19,299 nucleotides of DNA from Pseudomonadota bacterium. Its GTDB lineage: Bacteria > Pseudomonadota > Gammaproteobacteria > Pseudomonadales > UBA5518. Below, piece after piece: positions 1-6,613 of the stretch (position 1 is the stretch's first letter; every line of letters starts with the position of its first letter). The DNA lies in the NCBI GenBank assembly GCA_022705125.1, contig JAKJFB010000021.1:1-19299 (forward strand), in the 5' to 3' direction. A program made the position numbers and the translations under genes. The notes beneath the pieces were generated by a model, which ran no database searches, was not told where the DNA came from, and saw nothing but the letters and a program-made list of their open reading frames with translations.

Positions 1-899
1 CGGCGAGCCGGCTGCGGCGCGCCCTCGGGCGCGCGCCGTGATTGCGGCCGTACCGCCACCGGGTAGCCCAGCGCGTGGGCGTTGCGGCGCGCGCGCAGCG
101 GCGAGCTGCAGGCCGTGCGTTGCGGCAGCTGCGCGCCGACTTCCTCGAGTAGCCGGTACATTGCGTCGATCCCGTCGAGCAGTCCCGGCCAGGGCCCCGC
201 GCGATCCAGGCACAGCGTGCCGTCGAGCACGTGCTGGCGATCGCCGAAACCGAGCCGCAGCGCGCCGTTGCGGCGGATGCGCTGCGTGCTCAACGAGGCG
301 AACGGCGGGCGATCGCCCTTCATCCACGGGATGTCGCGTTCGCGGGCGATGTCGATGAGCACCGTGGTGTCGAGCGGCAATGCCGTGGCGCGCGCCAGTT
401 CGAGGAAGGCGGCAACCGCCTGTGGCAGCGGTTCCTCTGGCGGCGCGCCGGCGGCGCGGTACTCGCCGGGCTCGATGCCCCGGGCGCGCAGGAACCCCGC
501 CATCAGGCGCAGCGCCAGCGCGCAGGCGGACGCGGCGACCTCGTGGTGGTCGTACTCGAGGCAATAGCGGAAGCCGTGCGCGCCCTCGGGGCCGCTCAGC
601 GCGAACCAGCGCGCTTCGTGCCCGCCCGCGCGCTGCAGCCACAGCGCGAGCCCGGCGTGACAGCGCGCAACGTCTTCCAGCGGGTTCCCCGCCGATGGCG
701 CCGGCTCGCCCTCGGCATCGAGTGCAGGCGTCGCGTGCAGTGCCCCGGCAAGTTGCGAGCGGGCCCAGGCGCCGAGCGCGTCCGCTTGGCGCCGCAGCGC
801 TGCCGCGGTTTCGGGCGCGCAGGAGAGCACCAGTTCCAGCGCCGTGCAGTCTCCCGCGCGGTGGCGGCCGGGGAGCATCTTGACGGACTCGATCTGCAT
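1..899 (-). CDS. Cyanophycin-synthetase-like ATP-grasp protein (partial, runs off left edge)
   Basis: An uninterrupted minus-strand frame of 299 codons starts at ATG 899 and leaves the window without a stop, so the C-terminus is missing. AGGAA about 8 nt upstream supports the start. The visible part resembles the N-terminal domain of cyanophycin synthetase (CphA): a stretch FRYCLEYDHHEVAASACALA like the CphA segment before the ATP-grasp fold, then RERDIPWMKGD and LRLGFGDRQHVLDGT, which match the CphA pattern of a substrate loop followed by a Gly-Gln-rich strand. The end, NAHALGYPVAVRP, is like the first strands of an ATP-grasp domain. Family members ligate amino acids to a peptide or polymer using ATP. 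The sequence is divergent, and whether a Mur-ligase half follows cannot be seen, so cyanophycin synthesis itself is not claimed. It is divergent from the methyltransferase gene with a 132-bp gap that could hold promoters for both. Confidence 0.6.
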   Translation of the reverse strand, partial: MQIESVKMLPGRHRAGDCTALELVLSCAPETAAALRRQADALGAWARSQLAGALHATPALDAEGEPAPSAGNPLEDVARCHAGLALWLQRAGGHEARWFALSGPEGAHGFRYCLEYDHHEVAASACALALRLMAGFLRARGIEPGEYRAAGAPPEEPLPQAVAAFLELARATALPLDTTVLIDIARERDIPWMKGDRPPFASLSTQRIRRNGALRLGFGDRQHVLDGTLCLDRAGPWPGLLDGIDAMYRLLEEVGAQLPQRTACSSPLRARRNAHALGYPVAVRPQSRRAPEGAPQPAR

Positions 900-1031
900 C
901 GGGCATTTCCTGGGGAACAGTCGTTGGCGCGCTCCGGCGGGGGGCGAACCGGGCAGCGCCGGTGTTAGGATTGCAGCTTTCGTGCCGGCCTGCCTAGTCA
1001 TCGCGGCGCCGCGCCGTATCGAGGAATCTTC

Positions 1032-1916
1032 ATGTCGCTGTCGCCCGAATCCGTCCTGCCCGACGAACCGCTGCGCGAGAGCGCGCCGCTGGCCTACCGG
1101 CTGGCTCACCGGCATTGCGCGACCGGGCCTGACGGATGCCGCGACTACCACGCGATGTGGCAGTACTTCCGCCAGATCGGGCTCATCAGCACGATCAGCA
1201 CCAATACCGATTTTCTCGTCGCCACGCTGCGCCGGCTCGCCGACGCCAATAGCTGCCGCCGCGTGCTGATTTCGGCCACCGCGGACTACGGCATGCTGGC
1301 GCATGTGCTGCATGCCTATCGTCTGGCCGGGGTGGTGCCCGAGGTCACGGTCGTCGATATGTGCGAGACGCCGCTCGCGCTGAACCGCTGGTACGCCGAA
1401 AGGGTAGGGGTGACTATCCGCACCTGCCGCGCGAATGTGCTCGAGTTCCGCGCGGATGCGCCCTTCGACCTGGTGTGCACCCATTCCTTCCTGGGCCGCC
1501 TGACGCCGCAAGTGCGCGCCGGCGTGGTGAACACCTGGCATGAGGTGCTGCGCCCCGGCGGGCGCGTGGTCACGGCGGCGCGGGTACGCTATGGCGCGCC
1601 CCCGGGTGTCACCCGCTACGGGGTCGAGGAAGTCGAGGAATTCCGCGCGCGCGCGCTGGCGCTGGCGCGTGCGCGGCAGGCCGAGCTGGACCTGCCCGCC
1701 GAAGTCATCGCCGATGCCGCGGCGCACTACGCCGCCAGCAAGCAGTCGCGCAGTTTCGGCTCGGTCGAGGCGTTGCGCGCGGTGTTCGAGGACCACGGCT
1801 TCGCGCTCGGGACATTCGACAGCGGCGGCGAGGCGGAACGCCTCAGGGACCGACCGTCCGGCCCGACGCTGGGCTGGAAATCCGAGCGCTTCCGCATCGT
1901 CGCTGTGCGTCGCTGA
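1032..1916 (+). CDS. Class I SAM-dependent methyltransferase
   Basis: A 294-residue protein starting at ATG 1032, with GAGG about 8 nt upstream. The Rossmann methyltransferase pattern is visible from residue 77: RRVLISATADYGMLAHVL (motif I position), VTVVDMCETPLALNRWYAE (motif II, acidic D109 expected to hold the ribose of SAM), FDLVCTHSFLG near 145-155 (motif IV) and LRPGGRVV near 173-180. Motif I lacks the usual GxGxG glycines, so SAM binding may be atypical or weak. The substrate is not evident. The gene ends 37 bp before the TonB-dependent receptor on the same strand, so the two are probably co-transcribed, and it is divergent from the ATP-grasp gene. This setting would suit modification of a small molecule or peptide taken up by the receptor, but that is inference. 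Confidence 0.8.
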   Translation: MSLSPESVLPDEPLRESAPLAYRLAHRHCATGPDGCRDYHAMWQYFRQIGLISTISTNTDFLVATLRRLADANSCRRVLISATADYGMLAHVLHAYRLAGVVPEVTVVDMCETPLALNRWYAERVGVTIRTCRANVLEFRADAPFDLVCTHSFLGRLTPQVRAGVVNTWHEVLRPGGRVVTAARVRYGAPPGVTRYGVEEVEEFRARALALARARQAELDLPAEVIADAAAHYAASKQSRSFGSVEALRAVFEDHGFALGTFDSGGEAERLRDRPSGPTLGWKSERFRIVAVRR

Positions 1917-1953
1917 GCCCGGCGCGCGTCGGAATCCGTCCAGGAGATCCGTC

Positions 1954-3879
1954 ATGAAAAACAGGAGCAAGCACGGGAAAAAGCATCTTGCCTGCCTCGC
2001 GCTGGGATTGACGCACGCTGTGGCGCTGCTCGCGGCCGATGCCGCGCCGGAACTGAAATCGACCCTGGTGCTGCCCGAGATCGTGGTGGTCGGCAAGCGC
2101 ATGGCGCAAGCGCCCGCCATCACCGTTCACGAAACCACGGCGCTCGACTTCGCGGCCTGGAACGCCACCACCGCCGCCGACGCCCTGACCCGGACGCCGG
2201 GCGTCAACGTGCAGTACGGCGCCGAGTCGGGAGAGGCGCGCGCGTGGATTCGCGGTTTCCGCGACCGCAGCGTGCTGGTGCTCTTCGACGGCATTCCCGT
2301 GGCATCGGGCTTCGAGGGCACCATCGACCTCAACGAGATCTCGATCGAGAACGTCTCGCGCATCAAGACCATGACCGCGGCGCCGTCGGTCATCTATGGC
2401 ACCAACGGCATCGGCGGCGTGATCGACGTGGTCCCCGAGGCGCTGCCCGAGGAGCGCCGGATCGCCAGCCGGGTCGAGGTGGGCGACAACGACGCGCGCC
2501 TCTACAGCGCCAGCTACGCCGACCGTGCGGAATCCTTCGGCATACTGGCTGCCGCCAGTCACGCGGAAGCGGACGATTTCCGTCTCTCCGGCGACCATGC
2601 ATCCGAGGTGAACCAGCCGGGCAGCCGGCGCGTCAACAGCGACTACCAGCGGCGCAGCGCGCTGCTGCGCCTGAGCAACGAATCGCAGCGCCTCGGGGAG
2701 TCGGCCGTGCTGCTGAACCTGTCGGACACCGAGCGCGGCACGCCGCCCCAAGCCGGTGTCGACGACCCCGACTTCCAGCGTCTCACCGAGTCGAAGCGGC
2801 GCACCGTGGGGTTGTCGCACAGCTTCGCCGCGGTGCCGGTGGCGGTGAAGCTCTTCCACAACCACTACGAATACGAACTGATCACCTACACCGACGCGAG
2901 CTACGACGAGATCGACGAGATCGAGCAGGCCGAGGACTACGCCTTCGGCGGCAAGGCCTACGCCACCATCGGCATCGGCCAGCGCAACACGCTTGTCGCC
3001 AGCCTCGCGGCGGTCGAGGAGGTCTACGAGGCGCAGGAAGTGTTTCCGGGTGCGGACGAGGCGAGCCTCAGGACCTACAACGCGGCGCTCGAGGACGAGT
3101 GGTGGATCCGCGACAACGTCTCCATCGGTCTCGGGGGTATCTACACGTATTTCGACCAGATCGAGATCGGCGAGAGCAGCAATGCCTTCAATCCGCAGGC
3201 GGTCGCCTCGTGGCAGCTGTCCAATGGCCTGTCGTTGCGCGCTTCCGCGGCGCAGCGCAGTCGCTTCCCCAAGCTGCGCGAGCTCTACCGGCTGCGCTAC
3301 GGCAATCCGGGGCTGCAGGAGGAGGTCGCCAACAGCTACGAGATCGGCCTGCGCCAGCAACTCGACAATGGCCTCGGGCTCGACATGGCCGTGTTCACGA
3401 TCGATCTCGACGGCATGATCGACCGGCCGACGCGCAACAGCCCCTACCAGAACCTCGACGACTCCGAGATCAAGGGCTTCGAGCTCTCGGCGAGCGGCTG
3501 GGTGAGCGAGCAGGTCTACCTGCTCGCGGGCTACAGCCTCGTCGATGCCGCCGAGGAACTGCCCGACGGCAGCACGCGGCAACTGCGCAGCCGCCCGGAG
3601 CACACGGTGACCGGCGAGCTGCGCTACCGCTTCCCCAACCGGCTGCTGCTGTCGCTGAACGCGATCTACGTCGATGGCCTGCACGATCTCGACGGCGATG
3701 ACGTGTACACGAAGATATCCAGCTACGTGGTGGCGCACCTGAAGGCCTCGTTGCCGCTCACCGACGTGCTGGAATGCTATGCCTCGGTGGGCAATCTCGC
3801 CGACGCGGACTACGAGCAGAAGCTTGGCTATGCGCGCGAAGGGCGCACGCTGCGGGTGGGGCTGGAGTTCGAGCTCTGA
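1954..3879 (+). CDS. TonB-dependent outer-membrane receptor
   Basis: A 641-residue protein. ATG 1954 is chosen because AGGAG lies 7 nt upstream and a signal peptide follows directly (KKH, hydrophobic LACLALGLTHAVALLAA, ADA cleavage region near residue 30). The open frame extends further upstream, but that part overlaps the methyltransferase gene in another frame. A TonB-box-like segment PEIVVVGKR is at 41-49. The plug domain follows: DALTRTPGVNVQYG, WIRGFRDRSVLVLFDGIP, then SVIYGTNGIGGVIDVVPE to about residue 162. The rest shows alternating beta-barrel strands with acidic loops and ends in a barrel strand, GRTLRVGLEFEL. The length is close to that of BtuB-like receptors. Such proteins import siderophores, cobalamin, metals or other large ligands with energy from TonB-ExbBD. 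The ligand cannot be told. Its 3' end overlaps the convergent O-antigen ligase gene. Confidence 0.93.
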   Translation: MKNRSKHGKKHLACLALGLTHAVALLAADAAPELKSTLVLPEIVVVGKRMAQAPAITVHETTALDFAAWNATTAADALTRTPGVNVQYGAESGEARAWIRGFRDRSVLVLFDGIPVASGFEGTIDLNEISIENVSRIKTMTAAPSVIYGTNGIGGVIDVVPEALPEERRIASRVEVGDNDARLYSASYADRAESFGILAAASHAEADDFRLSGDHASEVNQPGSRRVNSDYQRRSALLRLSNESQRLGESAVLLNLSDTERGTPPQAGVDDPDFQRLTESKRRTVGLSHSFAAVPVAVKLFHNHYEYELITYTDASYDEIDEIEQAEDYAFGGKAYATIGIGQRNTLVASLAAVEEVYEAQEVFPGADEASLRTYNAALEDEWWIRDNVSIGLGGIYTYFDQIEIGESSNAFNPQAVASWQLSNGLSLRASAAQRSRFPKLRELYRLRYGNPGLQEEVANSYEIGLRQQLDNGLGLDMAVFTIDLDGMIDRPTRNSPYQNLDDSEIKGFELSASGWVSEQVYLLAGYSLVDAAEELPDGSTRQLRSRPEHTVTGELRYRFPNRLLLSLNAIYVDGLHDLDGDDVYTKISSYVVAHLKASLPLTDVLECYASVGNLADADYEQKLGYAREGRTLRVGLEFEL

Positions 3880-5078
3880 GCGGATTCCCCGCAGCCAGCC
3901 TGTCGTGAGGCCTGGATGCCGCAGATGAGGCCGACGGGCATCCAGTAGTACAGCCAGATCCAGCCCGGGTTGGAGAGAAAGCACTTGCCGTTGGTGAATG
4001 CCGAGAGGCAGCCGAAAATGAACCACAGGTACACGTGCGTGTATTCGTGATACCGGCGCCAGTTCCTGAAGCATGCCGCCAGGTGCCAGAGCGAGAGACC
4101 CAGGCCGATCAGGCCTCCGAAGCGCATGATGTCCAGCCAGGAGTTGTGGCTGTGCGAGGTGTCGATGCCGCCGACGACCACGCGCGCGTGCTCCGAGATG
4201 CCGATACCCCGGATCGGTGCCGTCGAGAATTCCGCGAACACGTGTGTCCAGATGACATCGCGGTATGACAATCCCCGCTGCTCGATGCCCGGGGACAGGT
4301 GCGGATACACGACGACGAGCGTCAGCAGCAACAGTGATCCTGCGCCGAGTTTCAGCAGCAGCTGCCTGGACGGGGTGCGATAGAGGAACAGTGCGATCAG
4401 GAGCACCAGTGGCATGTACGCCATTGGTCCGCGGCTCTGGGTCAGCAGCACTCCGCAGTACGTGAATGCCGCTGCCCAGAAATAGGGGTTGAAGGTCCGG
4501 TCGGGGAATTCCTTCCTGCCCGTGCCATACGCCAGTATCCCCGCGCTGCCCATGCAGTGCGCGGCGATCAGCTCGTTGTCGATGGCGCCGAGACCCGACA
4601 TGCGTGTCCAGGGCGCACCGGGCTCGCTGAAATAAGCCGCCATGGTGGCTGCAGTGATCACCGTGCCGGTCCAGACGATGAGCTTGGGCAGCAAATCGAA
4701 CAGCACCGGGGCATTTCTGGCAACCCAGACACAGGCTGTCAGCCAGGCGAGGATCGCGACAACCTGCTTGTAGAAATGAAACCAGCTGTCGTGCCAGTCA
4801 TCCGCTCCCCAGAACAGGGAGCTTGCCATGTAGAGGCAGAATGCCAGCGCCGAGCTCACCGAGGGTATCAGGAGGGGGAGTGTTTCCCCGATGGGCGGCA
4901 TCAGCTTCAGCAGCACGGGCAGCAGAACGAGCAGGTAGAACACCGTCTTCACCGCCGATTTCTCCGGCAGGACATAGAAGCCGAGCAGGAACAGCACCAC
5001 GCCGCCATACAGGCAAATGTCGACGACGTTCTCGTACGCGCCTGCCCGGCGCTGATGGAGGGCCTCGTTGTTCGACAT
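3828..5078 (-). CDS. O-antigen ligase / Wzy-type polymerase family membrane protein
   Basis: A 416-residue polytopic membrane protein with about ten hydrophobic segments between residues 20 and 390. It carries features of the O-antigen ligase family (WaaL/Wzy, PF04932): YCGVLLTQSRGP near 207-218, and a large periplasmic loop with a conserved Arg (SYRDVIW near 271) followed by GIGIS and HSHNSWLDIMRFGGLIG near 309-325. These proteins move polysaccharide chains from undecaprenyl-diphosphate onto lipid A-core, or polymerise O-units, on the periplasmic face of the inner membrane. Ligase and polymerase cannot be separated from sequence alone. No other glycan gene is adjacent. The start has no clear Shine-Dalgarno. 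The final 17 or so codons lie antisense to the end of the TonB receptor gene. Base composition looks less GC-rich than its neighbours, which is common for surface-polysaccharide genes. Confidence 0.85.
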   Translation of the reverse strand: MSNNEALHQRRAGAYENVVDICLYGGVVLFLLGFYVLPEKSAVKTVFYLLVLLPVLLKLMPPIGETLPLLIPSVSSALAFCLYMASSLFWGADDWHDSWFHFYKQVVAILAWLTACVWVARNAPVLFDLLPKLIVWTGTVITAATMAAYFSEPGAPWTRMSGLGAIDNELIAAHCMGSAGILAYGTGRKEFPDRTFNPYFWAAAFTYCGVLLTQSRGPMAYMPLVLLIALFLYRTPSRQLLLKLGAGSLLLLTLVVVYPHLSPGIEQRGLSYRDVIWTHVFAEFSTAPIRGIGISEHARVVVGGIDTSHSHNSWLDIMRFGGLIGLGLSLWHLAACFRNWRRYHEYTHVYLWFIFGCLSAFTNGKCFLSNPGWIWLYYWMPVGLICGIQASRQAGCGESAQSSNSSPTRSVRPSRA

Positions 5079-5427
5079 GGGTGACAGCGCGTTGCCTGGC
5101 GGGTTGGTGTGGCATCGGGGCGACCGGAGTCGACGGCGTTCGGGCTCGCCGTTGCAGAGGCAACGCGCGCACCCCGGACGGCGCGAATGCTAGCCTCCCC
5201 GGTATGCCTCGGGAAGGCCCTGGTGAAGGCACCCTGCCCGGGTCCGGCGCGCGCTGACATCATCGTCCGTTTGAAGGATGGCGCGCCGGCGCGCAGGCGC
5301 TAAGATGGTCGTTCGGCTTCCTGGCGCCCGCCCGGATATTCGGGTCGGGTCATGGACAGGGAGCGCCAGCGGTGTATCGTTGGCGCCAGGCACAGATAAT
5401 CGACTCCGGACAACGAGGGCATCGGTC
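5079..5427. other. Intergenic stretch between O-antigen ligase and Rieske oxygenase genes
   Basis: No convincing gene is seen in these 349 bases. The two flanking genes are divergent, so promoters for both should lie here. A perfect 14-bp palindrome, GCGCGCCGGCGCGC, lies at 5281-5294, and TGGCGCCA near 5380-5387 is also palindromic. A GATAAT at 5395-5400 could be a -10 element, but no good -35 is found 17 bp upstream. Confidence 0.4.
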
Positions 5428-6525
5428 ATGGCAAAAGCAGCAGAATACGGGCTCGGCCCGCAAACCTTCCCGCGCGGCTGGTTCATCGTGGCCGAGAAGA
5501 GCGAGCTCGACGCCGGCCCGATGGCGGTGACTTTCTTCGGGCGCGATTTCGCGCTCTACCGTGGCGAGAGCGGACGCCCCGTGATGCTCGACGCCTACTG
5601 CGCGCACATGGGCACGCACCTCACGGCGGGACAAAGCGCGATGATCGTGCGCAACGGCAAGCAGATCGAGGGCGACTCGATCCGCTGTCCCTACCACGCC
5701 TGGCGTTACGGTCCGGATGGCCACGTCGACGACATCCCCTACCACGAGGGCCCATGCCCGAAATCGGCCTCGATCCGCTCCTACCCGGTTCGCGACGTGA
5801 TGGGCTGCGTGATGATGTGGTTCGACCCCGAGGGGGGCGAACCCGAATTCGAGCCGCCGTACCTGAAGATGTGGGACGACCCGCGCTGCGTGCACTGGAA
5901 GCTCGACCACCTCGGGCAGATCAATATTCACAATATCGAAGTGCTCGACAACATGGCCGACGTGCGCCACCTCGGGCCCACGCACGGCGCGCCCTGCGAA
6001 TACTTCGAGAACGAGTTCCGCAGCCACGTCGTGATCCAGCGCCAGGGCGGCTTCATCCAGCACTACAAGGCGCACCTCGACACCGTGACCTGGTACACCG
6101 GGCCGGGCCTGCTGCTGTCGAAGCAGACCTTCGGCGGCGTGGAAATGGTCGAGTTGATCGCCAATACGCCCGTCGACGACGGCGTGACCAAGGCCTGGCA
6201 TGCCGTCCTGATGCTGGGCAAGAACGCACCGCCCTCGGCGGAGGACGTCGCGACGCAGCGCGCCGCGCAGGCCGGCGCGCTGGAGGCCTTCGCCACCGAC
6301 TTCGAGATCTGGAAGAACAAGCGCGCGGCCATCAAGGTCATGCAGCTGAAGACCGACGGCCCGTTCAACAACGTGCGCAAGTGGGTCGGCCAGTTCTACA
6401 AGTCGCGCGAGGACGCGCGCATGGTCCAGCAGGAACTGAACGGCGTCTACGCGGTGCAACAGTTCCCGCAGCCCTCGCGCGAGCTGCGCGAGAAGGGCTA
6501 CGAGGACGGGCTGTTCGGGGTGTGA
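5428..6525 (+). CDS. KshA-like Rieske non-haem iron oxygenase
   Basis: A 365-residue protein. ATG 5428 is preferred because GAGGG lies about 8 nt upstream and MAKAAEYGLGPQTFPRGW matches where related proteins begin, although the frame is open to 5278. The Rieske [2Fe-2S] ligands are C58 and H60 (CAHMG) and C87 and H90 (CPYHAWRYG). The mononuclear iron site shows D178 as bridging acid and H181 and H186 (NMADVRHLGPTH). A late FATDFEIWKNK around D291 and FNNVRKWVGQFY match the C-terminal helix of 3-ketosteroid 9-alpha-hydroxylase (KshA), where an Asp completes the iron site. A steroid or similar polycyclic substrate is plausible but not shown. The gap between the two Rieske half-motifs is 26 residues, about ten more than usual. 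No reductase gene is near, so electrons must come from elsewhere. It is a cytoplasmic enzyme. Confidence 0.88.
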   Translation: MAKAAEYGLGPQTFPRGWFIVAEKSELDAGPMAVTFFGRDFALYRGESGRPVMLDAYCAHMGTHLTAGQSAMIVRNGKQIEGDSIRCPYHAWRYGPDGHVDDIPYHEGPCPKSASIRSYPVRDVMGCVMMWFDPEGGEPEFEPPYLKMWDDPRCVHWKLDHLGQINIHNIEVLDNMADVRHLGPTHGAPCEYFENEFRSHVVIQRQGGFIQHYKAHLDTVTWYTGPGLLLSKQTFGGVEMVELIANTPVDDGVTKAWHAVLMLGKNAPPSAEDVATQRAAQAGALEAFATDFEIWKNKRAAIKVMQLKTDGPFNNVRKWVGQFYKSREDARMVQQELNGVYAVQQFPQPSRELREKGYEDGLFGV

Positions 6526-6530
6526 CTCCC

Positions 6531-6582
6531 GTGGGTCCGGCTTCAGCCGGACAACGAGATGTCCGAATGAATTCGGACCCAC
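6531..6582. repeat. Two-hairpin REP-like element
   Basis: Two perfect 8-bp-stem hairpins lie side by side. The first, 6535-6552, is GTCCGGCT-TC-AGCCGGAC. The second, 6561-6578, is GTCCGAAT-GA-ATTCGGAC. Outer arms GTGGGTCCG (6531-6539) and CGGACCCAC (6574-6582) also pair. The layout is like the paired REP/BIME elements of gammaproteobacteria. The same first 16 bases recur at 9290-9305. It lies between the Rieske gene and the ATPase gene and has no T-tract, though it could still affect transcript ends. Confidence 0.75.
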
Positions 6583-6613
6583 GAAGGATGGAGTAGCCGG
6601 GTATGCTGATGCC

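Noticed and set aside
231..968. 245-codon open frame on the plus strand
   Set aside because: It is opposite the ATP-grasp gene, is Arg-rich, and lacks a ribosome site. The minus-strand frame shows family resemblance instead.
1540..1953. Upstream extension of the receptor frame
   Set aside because: These 138 codons overlap the methyltransferase gene, are Arg-rich and would bury the signal peptide.
1843..4074. 743-codon open frame on the minus strand
   Set aside because: It lies opposite the TonB receptor gene. Its composition is Arg/His/Val-rich without domain signs, as expected for the complement of a high-GC gene.
5281..5294. GCGCGCCGGCGCGC palindrome as an operator
   Set aside because: In DNA this GC-rich, short GC-only palindromes arise often by chance; nothing else supports a binding site.
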